Source of the DNA: a virus
Length of the DNA stretch: 25,469 nucleotides
IMG/VR virus record: IMGVR_UViG_3300011115_000853
Coordinates: 1-25,469 of that record
Strand: one strand, 5' to 3'
Below the pieces are notes generated by a model. It did no database searches. It was not told the origin of the DNA and was given only the letters and a program-made list of their open reading frames with translations. The position numbers and the translations under genes are program-made. Positions 15,449 through 21,304 of this stretch are shown here, one piece after another; the first letter of the stretch is position 1, and each line of letters begins with the position of its first letter.

Positions 15449-15570
15449 TCGCCTACCTCCTCTGCATCGCCGTCGGCTTCGCGGGCGGCTTCGTCGCCGG
15501 ACTGAAGAACGCCTCGTCCGCCAAGGTCGAGAAGGCCAAGTCCATCCTCGACGTCCTTAAGGGTCGCTGA
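15445..15570 (+). CDS. 41-aa single-span membrane peptide
   Basis: A short gene (ATG at 15445, TGA at 15568) encodes MIAYLLCIAVGFAGGFVAGL followed by a basic and amphipathic tail (KNASSAKVEKAKSILDVLKG). One membrane segment covers about residues 2-20, with Lys on one side. The ATGA overlap with the preceding gene and the 4-nt gap to the lipoprotein gene argue that it is real. It opens the lysis-type cassette, so an antiholin, pinholin-like or spanin-partner role is possible but not shown. Confidence 0.6.
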   Translation: MIAYLLCIAVGFAGGFVAGLKNASSAKVEKAKSILDVLKGR

Positions 15571-15574
15571 CGCC

Positions 15575-16297
15575 GTGCGCCTCGCCCTAGCCATCTGCGT
15601 CACGCTCCTGGCTGGGTGCTCATCCCGCCCCGCTCCCCTGCCCCCGCAGCCGAACGCCCCGACCTCCGAGGGCATCGTCGCCACCGTCGGCAAGCAGTGG
15701 GATAAGGCAGACCAGAAGGTCGCCGCCTCGGTCGCCATCGCCCGCGAGAACGCCGAGAAGCCCGAGGTCGTCCGCTCCGAGACCACCGTCGCCCTGTCCT
15801 TCCTCCCCGCCCCCAGCCCGGAGGAACTCGCCCTCGCCCGTCAGCGCGCCGGCAAGGCCGACCAGAAGGACTACGCCGAGGCCGTCGCCTACGGCAAGAA
15901 ACTGCTCGCCCAAATCGACGCCAACTGGGCGAAGGTCGAGGCCGACAACCGCGAAGCCATCCGCGTCTCTCAGCTGAAGGACGCCCGGATCACCGAACTC
16001 ACCGCCGAGGTCGAGCGCGTGAAGCGGGAAGCCTCCGCCAATCTCTGGACGATGGCAGGGGTCGGCATCGCCGTCGTTGGCGCCATCGCCACGGCCTTCG
16101 TCGGCCCCAAGGTCGGCATCCCGTTGCTTCTCTCCGGGGCGGCCATCGGCGCCTTCCCCTTCGTCGTCGACTCTGAGTACTTCTCCTACATCGCCGCGGC
16201 CTCTCTGGCCTTGGCTTGCGGCCTCGGCCTCTGGTACCTTTGGGACAAAGTGAAGGACGCCAACAACGAGAACGACCCGCCCCATGGCCAAGCGTAA
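15575..16297 (+). CDS. Lipoprotein with C-terminal membrane segments, spanin candidate
   Basis: This 240-residue protein starts with GTG. It has a lipoprotein signal, MRLALAICVTLLAGC, with lipobox LAGC and the lipidated Cys at residue 15, followed by a Pro-rich linker (about 18-29). The middle (about 33-152) is charged, helical and coiled-coil-like (ARITELTAEVERVKREASAN). Three hydrophobic segments follow at about 156-176, 180-198 and 203-223, then a short hydrophilic tail. A protein with lipid at the N terminus and membrane anchor at the C terminus is the plan of one-protein spanins such as T1 gp11, which fuse inner and outer membranes in the last lysis step. Three anchors instead of one is unusual. 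The stop overlaps the next gene by 14 nt. Confidence 0.6.
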   Translation: MRLALAICVTLLAGCSSRPAPLPPQPNAPTSEGIVATVGKQWDKADQKVAASVAIARENAEKPEVVRSETTVALSFLPAPSPEELALARQRAGKADQKDYAEAVAYGKKLLAQIDANWAKVEADNREAIRVSQLKDARITELTAEVERVKREASANLWTMAGVGIAVVGAIATAFVGPKVGIPLLLSGAAIGAFPFVVDSEYFSYIAAASLALACGLGLWYLWDKVKDANNENDPPHGQA

Positions 16298-16568
16298 GCC
16301 AGGAGTGAAGGTCATCTGGCGCAAACTCGGCAAAGAGCGCGCATGGGGTCAGGCCACGATCGGCGAGAACCTCATCGAGATTGACCCGCGTCTCGGCGCC
16401 AAGCGTCAGCTCGAGGTGCTCTGCCATGAGCAGGTCCACCTGACCTTCCCCTCCCTCCCCGAAGCCGACGTCGACCGCGCCGGCAAAGACCTCGCCCGCC
16501 TCCTCTGGCAGCAGAACTACCGCAAGGTCGTCCTCGACCCTAACGCCAAGCCTCCCCGCATCTCGTGA
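16284..16568 (+). CDS. Mini HExxH metallopeptidase-like protein
   Basis: This 94-residue protein contains a zinc-protease motif, CHEQVHLTFP, with HEQVH at residues 48-52 and a nearby Glu60 or Asp64 that could be the third ligand. Before it, a Trp/Gly-containing strand region (AWGQATIGENLIEIDPRLG) resembles the beta part of minimal zincins such as SprT or ImmA-type domains. Its start overlaps the spanin candidate by 14 nt and its stop overlaps the next start (GTGA at 16565). It has no signal peptide, so it should act in the cytoplasm unless carried out by the holin. Substrate unknown: it could cut a host regulator, a phage protein or, less likely, peptidoglycan crosslinks. Confidence 0.65.
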   Translation: MAKRKPGVKVIWRKLGKERAWGQATIGENLIEIDPRLGAKRQLEVLCHEQVHLTFPSLPEADVDRAGKDLARLLWQQNYRKVVLDPNAKPPRIS

Positions 16569-16732
16569 CCGTCGATATTTTTACCACGGTCTGCGTCCCA
16601 GGCATCGCGTCCCTGGCGTACTTCTCCGCAGGGGTCGCGAACCTCTGCACCCGTAACTGGCCGATGGCCGTCATGTGGTTCTGCTACTCCATCGCCAACA
16701 TCGCCCTGCTTTCGACCGTCCTCCGCAAATGA
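16565..16732 (+). CDS. 55-aa two-span membrane protein
   Basis: GTG at 16565 opens a 55-residue frame ending at TGA 16730-16732. It begins MTVDIFTTVCVPGIASLAYF and has two hydrophobic segments (about 7-27 and 33-52) split by a short polar turn (CTRNWP), ending in basic VLRK. The start overlaps the metallopeptidase stop and the end overlaps the holin start as ATGA (16729-16732). Two spans beside a three-span holin suggest an antiholin or second holin. Function is inference. Confidence 0.6.
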   Translation: MTVDIFTTVCVPGIASLAYFSAGVANLCTRNWPMAVMWFCYSIANIALLSTVLRK

Positions 16733-17052
16733 GCCCTGTCCAACCTCCCCAGCCCGACGACCTCCCTGTCTCCCTGCGAGACGTCAGCGTCGGCATCCTG
16801 ATCGGCTCGACCGCTTGGCTCGTCCGTTACGCCTGCTCCCTCGAGAAGCATAGCCTCGGCTACATCTTCCGCCGCACCGCTACGGCTGGCCTGACTTCGC
16901 TCCTGGTCGGCATGGCCACCAAGGGCTACTTCTCCTCCGAGGGGATGGCCTTCGCCGCGGCAGGCTGTGCCGGGTATGCCTCCCCCGAACTGGTCGACCT
17001 CCTGCTGGCCCGCATCAAGGCCATGAAGGGGAAGACACCCGCCAAGGAGTAA
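16729..17052 (+). CDS. Holin, LydA/superfamily III type
   Basis: This 107-residue membrane protein likely makes the timed lesions that start lysis. After a Pro-rich N terminus it has hydrophobic segments at about residues 18-36 (VSVGILIGSTAWLVRYACS), 46-66 (FRRTATAGLTSLLVGMATKG) and 72-92 (GMAFAAAGCAGYASPELVDL), then a Lys-rich tail. The first loop with Arg pairs and a last segment of the form G-Y/H-x-S-x-x-x-x-x-LL recall LydA-type holins (PF16083). The ATG at 16729 is chosen because it overlaps the upstream stop; an earlier in-frame ATG would run through the 55-aa gene. A 149-nt gap follows, the largest in the window. Confidence 0.75.
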   Translation: MSPVQPPQPDDLPVSLRDVSVGILIGSTAWLVRYACSLEKHSLGYIFRRTATAGLTSLLVGMATKGYFSSEGMAFAAAGCAGYASPELVDLLLARIKAMKGKTPAKE

Positions 17053-17201
17053 ACCCGCCTCTGAGGGCAAGCCAGAGGGGTCTAATGGGGTAGCCATAGG
17101 GCGACCGTAGGCAGGGCTTAGGGGTCTCAATCTTTCTTACGGAAAGGTGCTTGACGAATGTGGAACAGTCCGCCAAGGTCATTGACGCACCACCAAACCA
17201 A
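17053..17201. promoter_or_regulatory. Intergenic region between late and early modules
   Basis: This 149-nt stretch is the longest non-coding gap. It contains an imperfect hairpin CCTCTG/CAGAGG (17058-17078), two copies of GGGGTCT (17077-17083 and 17121-17127), two copies of TTGACG 31 nt apart (17151-17156 and 17182-17187), and a short inverted repeat CTTTC/GAAAG near 17132-17145. TTGACG resembles a -35 box, but no convincing -10 box sits 16-18 nt downstream of either copy. It is the most likely place for a promoter or operator of the rightward early genes, with start site unknown. Confidence 0.4.
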
Positions 17202-17312
17202 ATGACCAAACTCCTCGCCATCCTGTTCTGGGCCACGCTCGCCGCCTACGCCCTCGCCACCTTCCTCGACCCCGAGTTCCCGGGCATCCTGGACATCATC
17301 AACTTCTTCTGA
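17202..17312 (+). CDS. 36-aa membrane peptide
   Basis: ATG at 17202 opens a short frame ending TGA at 17310-17312. The product starts MTKLLAILFWATLAAYALAT, a clear single membrane segment, followed by FLDPEFPGILDIINFF. It is 8 nt from the next gene. It might be a small inner-membrane effector or a second antiholin-type peptide; nothing in the sequence decides. The A-rich leader (CACCACCAAACCAA) has no Shine-Dalgarno sequence, so the call is moderate. Confidence 0.45.
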   Translation: MTKLLAILFWATLAAYALATFLDPEFPGILDIINFF

Positions 17313-17320
17313 TCCACACC

Positions 17321-17659
17321 ATGAGCACCCCCACCAAACCCAAGGCCACCCTCGTCTCCGACAAGGCGATGGTTGAACTCCTCAAGCGCAAGGTCGCCAA
17401 CTTCCGCGAGTCCGCGTCCCTCAAGGACAAGGACGGCTACGTCCGCGGCATCGGCTCCTACGCCCTCTACGGCGTCGACCATACCCGCGGTCAACTCGTC
17501 GTCCTCGCCAGCGAACCCACCGCCGGCGACTTTAACAAGTACGTCACCGCCAAGGCCAAGGCCGATGTCTGCGCCTTGTTCGACCAGGTCGTCGAGTACC
17601 GCGACGCCGGCTCCCACTCCAACCCGAAGGTCACCATCCTCTGCTGGCACCTCGCCTAA
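17321..17659 (+). CDS. Hypothetical protein, 112 aa
   Basis: I do not recognise this protein. It is soluble, basic at the N terminus (MSTPTKPKATLVSDKAMVEL) and mixed alpha/beta, with RGIGSYALYGVDHTRGQLVV and a C-terminal strand KVTILCWHLA. Strong C-ending codon bias supports true coding. It is the first soluble gene of the early region and has a CCACACC leader directly before the ATG. Ten nucleotides separate it from the helix-turn-helix gene. Confidence 0.6.
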   Translation: MSTPTKPKATLVSDKAMVELLKRKVANFRESASLKDKDGYVRGIGSYALYGVDHTRGQLVVLASEPTAGDFNKYVTAKAKADVCALFDQVVEYRDAGSHSNPKVTILCWHLA

Positions 17660-17669
17660 CCTTCCCACC

Positions 17670-17936
17670 ATGCCCAACGCACACCACCCATACACCGACA
17701 CCGTGACCTTCGCCGGTCGCCCCATCCCCCTCAAGCGCCCGATGGCCGTCTTCGCGGCCAAGCGCCTCGAGGCCATCCTCCCGCAGATCGCGGCCCTCAA
17801 CGCCGCCCACAAGTCTCAGGCCGACGCCGCCGCCGCCCTCGACACGACCGTCTGCACCCTCCGCACCTGGCTCGAGCTCACCGGCACGACTTGGATCAAC
17901 CTCAAGCGCCGCGGGAAGTACAACCGCCAGAAGTAA
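17670..17936 (+). CDS. Helix-turn-helix DNA-binding protein
   Basis: This 88-residue basic protein has a likely helix-turn-helix at about residues 46-72: AHKSQADAAAALDTTVCTLR followed by TWLELTGTTWINLKRRGKY. The spacing AAALDTTVCTLRTWL matches helix, turn and recognition helix. The first half contains strands and the segment LKRPMAVFAAKRLEAILPQI. A role as transcriptional regulator of the early or late genes is plausible given its place just after the main intergenic gap. ATG at 17670 is preferred because a CTTCCCACC leader precedes it. The stop overlaps the next start as TAATG. Confidence 0.6.
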   Translation: MPNAHHPYTDTVTFAGRPIPLKRPMAVFAAKRLEAILPQIAALNAAHKSQADAAAALDTTVCTLRTWLELTGTTWINLKRRGKYNRQK

Positions 17937-18196
17937 TGCCTGACCCATCCCACCTCCCCTACCGACCCATGACCATTATCCGACCCCACACCATGCCCCG
18001 CTTCTGGTGGCTCGTCCCTTGGGCTTACGCCCGGACGCTGCACCGCGCCGCCAACGCCCTCCGCGCCCTGTCCGACAAGCAGGACGATACGATTGCGCTT
18101 CAGGCCAGCATCATCAACGAGCAGAAGGACGACATTCAGTACCTTCAGCGTCGCATCCTCGACCTCGAGGACACCCTCGGAGGGCTCCAGAAATGA
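17936..18196 (+). CDS. Small coiled-coil protein with hydrophobic patch
   Basis: This 86-residue protein has a Pro-rich N terminus, a short aromatic stretch (PRFWWLVPWAYARTL) and a C-terminal coiled coil (QASIINEQKDDIQYLQRRIL). The start at 17936 overlaps the upstream stop (TAATG); MTIIRP at 17969 is an alternative start. The aromatic stretch is too short for a normal membrane span but could bind the membrane surface. No family recognised. It overlaps the next gene by ATGA. Confidence 0.5.
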   Translation: MPDPSHLPYRPMTIIRPHTMPRFWWLVPWAYARTLHRAANALRALSDKQDDTIALQASIINEQKDDIQYLQRRILDLEDTLGGLQK

Positions 18197-18477
18197 GCCA
18201 GTTCAAACACCTCGACGGCATGGTCGCCCTGTTGTCCGAGATCTACGAGATCAACGAGCGGGTCATGACCGGCGACATCTGCTCCGCGAAGGCCGCCATC
18301 GCCTCGGGCCGGATGAAGAAGCTGCTGAACCACTACCACGAAGCCCTGCACGAGGACGGCGCCACTAAGGTCTCGCTCCAGGCATACGTCGCCGCCGGCG
18401 GCTGGGTCGGCATCACCTACTCTTACGACATCGACGGCTTCGAGGTCGCCGGATCGCAAGTTCCGAGACGCGTATGA
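18193..18477 (+). CDS. Hypothetical protein, 94 aa
   Basis: No family is recognised. The N-terminal two thirds are helical (DGMVALLSEIYEINERVMTG, then SGRMKKLLNHYHEALHEDG) and the end is beta-type (GGWVGITYSYDIDGFEVAGS). It is translationally coupled to both neighbours by ATGA overlaps. Codon bias matches the surrounding genes. Confidence 0.55.
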   Translation: MSQFKHLDGMVALLSEIYEINERVMTGDICSAKAAIASGRMKKLLNHYHEALHEDGATKVSLQAYVAAGGWVGITYSYDIDGFEVAGSQVPRRV

Positions 18478-18728
18478 GCTACTACGAGAACCGAATCAAA
18501 GCCCTTGAACAAAAGGTAGCCGAGATGGCAAAGCGAGAACGCATGAAGGCCATCCCTGTTGAAGCCCAACTGCTTGACAGCATCGCTCGCCTCAAGGCCG
18601 AGGTCGAGCGGCTCCGCAAGGCCGGGGATGCGATGCTTCCATTCTTTATTTATCCTCCTTATGAAAAAGGAAGTCATAAAGCCGTTTTAAATTGGAACGC
18701 CGCCAAGGAGGGCAAGCCGAGCGTATGA
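18474..18728 (+). CDS. Small coiled-coil protein, paralogue A
   Basis: This 84-residue protein has a long coiled coil (MSYYENRIKALEQKVAEMAK; then LKAEVERLRKAGDAM, about residues 40-54), a short variable AT-rich-coded centre (LPFFIYPPYEKGSHKAVL) and the ending WNAAKEGKPSV. The coil core and the ending are shared, almost base for base, with the gene at 20397, while the centre is different. The layout recalls small Ea22-type accessory proteins of lambdoid phages. No biochemical function can be assigned. It overlaps the endolysin start (ATGA at 18725). Confidence 0.6.
   Translation: MSYYENRIKALEQKVAEMAKRERMKAIPVEAQLLDSIARLKAEVERLRKAGDAMLPFFIYPPYEKGSHKAVLNWNAAKEGKPSV
18591..18630 (+). repeat. Direct repeat A1, copy in gene at 18474
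   Basis: This 40-nt stretch encodes LKAEVERLRKAGD and matches 20490-20529 with a single base change (GCC against GCT). Sequence on either side is unrelated, so the ends of the repeat are sharp. Confidence 0.9.
18692..18716 (+). repeat. Direct repeat B1, copy in gene at 18474
   Basis: This 25-nt stretch encodes the WNAAKEGK ending and is identical to 20585-20609. Together with repeat A1 it frames a 61-nt AT-rich centre that has no match in the second gene copy. Confidence 0.9.
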
Positions 18729-19168
18729 AGCGCCCCTTCTCCATCGTCGCCCTGCTGCTCCTTGGCTTCAACGCCGCCGCCGCCTCTGACGCCAACCTGC
18801 TCGAAGCCATCGCTTACGTCGAAAGCGGATGCAACCGCAAGGCCATCGGCAAGGCCGGTGAGCGCGGGATGTATCAGGTCGGCGAGGCCGCGTGGAAGGA
18901 CGCCGAGGAACGCCTCAAGGCCGAAGGCCACTACCGCTTCCCCTGGTCCAAGTGGCGGGACGCGACCGCCCAGGACATGATCGCGGCGACCCACCTCCGC
19001 CGCATCCGGGACAACTTCAAGCGCATCGGCATCCCCGCCCCGCTTCCCGAGCAGATCGCGCTGGTCTGGAACCTTGGCTGGACGGCGGCCCGCAACCGCG
19101 AGTTCCGCCCGAACGACTACGCCCTCCGCGTCGGCGCTCTTTTCCGCTCGACCCAGCTCAAACGCTGA
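18725..19168 (+). CDS. Secreted lytic transglycosylase endolysin
   Basis: This 147-residue protein should cleave the glycan strands of peptidoglycan at lysis. It begins with a signal peptide (MKRPFSIVALLLLGFNAAAA), so it is probably exported by the Sec pathway. The lysozyme-like/SLT fold signature follows at once: LLEAIAYVESGCNRKAIG, with catalytic Glu33 in VES, then GERGMYQVGEAAWKD, the counterpart of the G-x-x-G-L-x-Q motif. The later segment LVWNLGWTAARN matches the family's third helix region. The C terminus is basic. ATG at 18725 overlaps the upstream stop. The gene sits 1.7 kb downstream of the holin with unrelated small genes between. Confidence 0.85.
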   Translation: MKRPFSIVALLLLGFNAAAASDANLLEAIAYVESGCNRKAIGKAGERGMYQVGEAAWKDAEERLKAEGHYRFPWSKWRDATAQDMIAATHLRRIRDNFKRIGIPAPLPEQIALVWNLGWTAARNREFRPNDYALRVGALFRSTQLKR

Positions 19169-19182
19169 CAAGGGTCTTACCT

Positions 19183-19647
19183 ATGGCTCATCTCATCGTG
19201 GCAATCGACCCTGGCGTGAACGGAGGCATCTGCTGGTCGGTCGACGGTGAGGAAGTCACCTGCGAGAAGATGCCCGGCACCGACGTCGAGGTCTGTCAGC
19301 TGCTCGCCTCCCTCTCCTTCAAGGCCAAGGACGTCGAACTCTTCCTCGAGGAGCCTCCCCTGTTTGCCGGCAAGAACATCCCCGGCTCGGCCATCGGCAA
19401 ACTGATGTGGAACACCGGCGTCCTCTACGGCGCCGCCGTCGCCATGGGCTGGCGTATCCACCGCATCCGCCCCGCCATCTGGCAGAAGGCCCACACTGTC
19501 GGCAAGAAAGGCGAACGCTCTACGACTGAGTTTAAGAATGCTTTGAAGGCTAGGGCTGCCGAACTGTTCCCCAACGTCGACGTCACCCTCTGGAACGCCG
19601 ACGCCCTCCTGATCTACGACGCCGCCACCCGCCGCGCCATCAACTAA
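19183..19647 (+). CDS. RuvC-like Holliday junction resolvase
   Basis: This 154-residue nuclease has the RNase H-type fold of RuvC and probably resolves branched phage DNA before packaging. It starts with the first catalytic strand IVAIDPGVNGG (Asp9), has the acidic strand VELFLEEPP (Glu56/57), and ends with WNADALLIYDAATRR (Asp140 and possibly Asp146). The spacing of D, E and D fits RuvC-like enzymes. The middle contains a basic helix (GKKGERSTTEFKNALKAR) for DNA binding. It lies between endolysin and the recombination genes. The ATG follows the endolysin stop by 14 nt. Confidence 0.85.
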   Translation: MAHLIVAIDPGVNGGICWSVDGEEVTCEKMPGTDVEVCQLLASLSFKAKDVELFLEEPPLFAGKNIPGSAIGKLMWNTGVLYGAAVAMGWRIHRIRPAIWQKAHTVGKKGERSTTEFKNALKARAAELFPNVDVTLWNADALLIYDAATRRAIN

Positions 19648-19656
19648 CCCTCTCCC

Positions 19657-19884
19657 ATGAAGAAAGACTCCCTCAAACCTTCCGCTGAGTACCGCATCAT
19701 CGCGGACTCGTCCTACATCATCCTCCCCGACCAGAAGGTCGCCCGCCTGCTCACGCCCACCGTGCGCAACGGCGTGACCTACTACAACCTGTTCGTCCCT
19801 GGCTATACCCGGATGTCCCTCGCCGACATCGAGGCCACCATCAAGGCCGGCGAAGTCACGAAGGCCGAACCGTCCGCCAAGTAA
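19657..19884 (+). CDS. Hypothetical protein, 75 aa
   Basis: This small protein is not recognised. It is beta-rich, with EYRIIADSSYIILPDQKVAR, GVTYYNLFVPGYTRM and a final helix (SLADIEATIKAGEVTKAE), a plan common in small phage proteins with a compact beta domain. It lies 9 nt after the resolvase and 9 nt before the ERF recombinase, so it may be part of the recombination operon. The leader is CTCTCCC with no Shine-Dalgarno sequence. Confidence 0.55.
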   Translation: MKKDSLKPSAEYRIIADSSYIILPDQKVARLLTPTVRNGVTYYNLFVPGYTRMSLADIEATIKAGEVTKAEPSAK

Positions 19885-19893
19885 TTTCCCACC

Positions 19894-20400
19894 ATGAGCA
19901 CCACGCCCAACAAAGACAAAGCAATCATCGAGGCCGACAAGGCTTACATGAAGACCATGAACCCCAAAACCGCAACCGCCGCCCTGGTCGCCGCTCTCGC
20001 CGAGCTCGACAACGTTAAGGCCAACAAGATCGTGAAGGCAAACTTCACCGCGAAGTACGTCTCCCTCGACGCGCTGCTCGACGCCGTGAAGCCCGTCCTC
20101 CTCGACCACGACCTCGCCCTGATTCAGACTCTCGTCAGCCAGGAGGGCAAGATCGGCGTCTCGACCGCTTTTCTCCATACCTCTGGAGAGCGCTTCGACT
20201 TTGGGACTATTCTCATGAAAGCCGACGGCCTGACCGCGCAGCAGGTCGGCGGACTTGTGACCTATGCTCGCCGGATGTCCATCAGTACCGCATGCGGCAT
20301 TTCGGTCGACCTCGACGACGACGGCTCCGCGGCCTCTGGCTTGCGTTCTGCGGCTGTTTCTAACGTCACCCCTACTACCCCTCGCCCCCTTACCCGATGA
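19894..20400 (+). CDS. erf: ERF-family single-strand annealing protein
   Basis: This 168-residue protein anneals complementary single strands during phage recombination. The ERF signature is clear: YVSLDALLDAVKPVLLDHDL (about residues 55-74), GVSTAFLHTSGERFDFG (about 88-104) and the hallmark GLTAQQVGGLVTYARRMSIS (112-131) followed by ACGISVDLDDDG. A helical N terminus and a short disordered tail (TPTTPRPLTR) complete it. The PDDEXK exonuclease encoded at 21987 is the natural partner, making single strands for ERF. The stop overlaps the next start as ATGA (20397). Confidence 0.95.
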   Translation: MSTTPNKDKAIIEADKAYMKTMNPKTATAALVAALAELDNVKANKIVKANFTAKYVSLDALLDAVKPVLLDHDLALIQTLVSQEGKIGVSTAFLHTSGERFDFGTILMKADGLTAQQVGGLVTYARRMSISTACGISVDLDDDGSAASGLRSAAVSNVTPTTPRPLTR

Positions 20401-20618
20401 ATGATGTCAAACGATACACCGCAGCCGGTTCTGGCGTAATGAGGACTGACGAAAAAGGTGGGTATGTAAATTACTCCGACTATCTTGAACTCAAGGCCGA
20501 GGTCGAGCGGCTCCGCAAGGCTGGGGATGAAATGCATCGAGCCATTAAAGTTTCTGACCCCATACTTGATTGGAAGATTGAACTTTGGAACGCCGCCAAG
20601 GAGGGCAAGCAGTCGTGA
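20397..20618 (+). CDS. Small coiled-coil protein, paralogue B (Ea22-like layout)
   Basis: This 73-residue protein begins MNDVKRYTAAGSGVMRTDEK with a following GGYVNYSDYLEL, an N-terminal pattern seen in Ea22-type accessory proteins of lambdoid phages. Then comes LKAEVERLRKAGDEM, a different centre (HRAIKVSDPILDWKIEL) and the shared end WNAAKEGKQS. The coil core and end match the gene at 18474 almost base for base. Overlaps with ERF (ATGA) and with the next gene (GTGA at 20615) show tight coupling. Function unknown. Confidence 0.6.
   Translation: MNDVKRYTAAGSGVMRTDEKGGYVNYSDYLELKAEVERLRKAGDEMHRAIKVSDPILDWKIELWNAAKEGKQS
20490..20529 (+). repeat. Direct repeat A2, copy in gene at 20397
   Basis: Second copy of the 40-nt repeat found at 18591-18630, with one mismatch. 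Confidence 0.9.
20585..20609 (+). repeat. Direct repeat B2, copy in gene at 20397
   Basis: Second, identical copy of the 25-nt repeat at 18692-18716. The centre between A2 and B2 is 55 nt, 6 nt shorter than in the first gene, so the reading frame is kept. Confidence 0.9.
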
Positions 20619-20854
20619 GCGACCCCAAGCCCTTCGACCCTTTCGACCCGGTCGGCGCCGCCATGGCCGCCATGCATCAGGCCAACCTCCTCGCCGCCAA
20701 GGATGCCCGCATCCTTCAGCTTGAGGAACGCCTGGAACGCCTCCGCGAGGCCGGCGACGACATCTGGTACTGCGTCCGCCACGCCCAGACCGTCAACCCG
20801 CAGGAACTCATCGAAGCCATCGCCAACTGGCAGGAGGCCCGCAACGATGGCTGA
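20615..20854 (+). CDS. Small coiled-coil protein, paralogue C
   Basis: This 79-residue protein (GTG start overlapping the previous stop) has the same plan as the genes at 18474 and 20397 but is diverged: coil ILQLEERLERLREAGDD, a centre (IWYCVRHAQTVNPQELIEAI) and the end ANWQEARNDG. The R-L-R-x-A-G-D core and the Trp near the end are kept. The N terminus is Pro/Asp-rich (MSDPKPFDPFDPVGAAMAAM). No function can be assigned. It overlaps the next gene by 8 nt. Confidence 0.55.
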   Translation: MSDPKPFDPFDPVGAAMAAMHQANLLAAKDARILQLEERLERLREAGDDIWYCVRHAQTVNPQELIEAIANWQEARNDG

Positions 20855-21068
20855 CAATAACGAGGAGGTCTGGGCCGAGGCCTGCCGCCGTGCCGAGAAG
20901 CGCTGCGAGAACCAAGCCGAACACATCGCCGCCCTGCGCTACGCTGGGAACGAACTCGCCCGCGTCATGGAAGACATCCTCGGCTCCGGCATGGTCGACT
21001 GTCAGATCTCCAGGGCCGTGATGACCTCGACCATCGCCAAGTGGAAGGAAACCCGCTTCGGACGATGA
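20847..21068 (+). CDS. Small coiled-coil protein, paralogue D
   Basis: This 73-residue protein is a more distant member of the same family: a charged coil (WAEACRRAEKRCENQAEHIA), then ALRYAGNELARVM in place of RLRKAGDEM, and the end STIAKWKETRFGR with the conserved Trp. It overlaps paralogue C by 8 nt and the next gene by ATGA. Three members in a row suggest tandem duplication followed by divergence. Confidence 0.5.
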   Translation: MADNNEEVWAEACRRAEKRCENQAEHIAALRYAGNELARVMEDILGSGMVDCQISRAVMTSTIAKWKETRFGR

Positions 21069-21304
21069 GCACCCCAGTCCCCGCCGGCATCGAGCGCATC
21101 GCCCGCACCGTGCAAGGCCAGTACGCCCTGCTCCTGCTCCTGGACGGCTACCCCTACGTCGAGTTCACGGCCCGCAAGCACGCCGACTTCCTCTCCGACC
21201 TCGGTCTCTGGAAGCGCAAGACGCACCCTTCTCTCGTCCGATCGCAAGTCCGCTTCTTCACTGTTGACCCGGTCGGTACCTTAAAGGAACTTACCTTCAA
21301 ATGA
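21065..21304 (+). CDS. Hypothetical protein, 79 aa
   Basis: I do not recognise this protein. It is soluble and beta-rich (IERIARTVQGQYALLLLLDG, YPYVEFTARKHADFL, VRFFTVDPVGTLKELTF). ATGA overlaps join it to both neighbours. Codon use is C-biased over most of its length and becomes more A/T-rich near the end (from about 21250). Confidence 0.5.
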   Translation: MSTPVPAGIERIARTVQGQYALLLLLDGYPYVEFTARKHADFLSDLGLWKRKTHPSLVRSQVRFFTVDPVGTLKELTFK

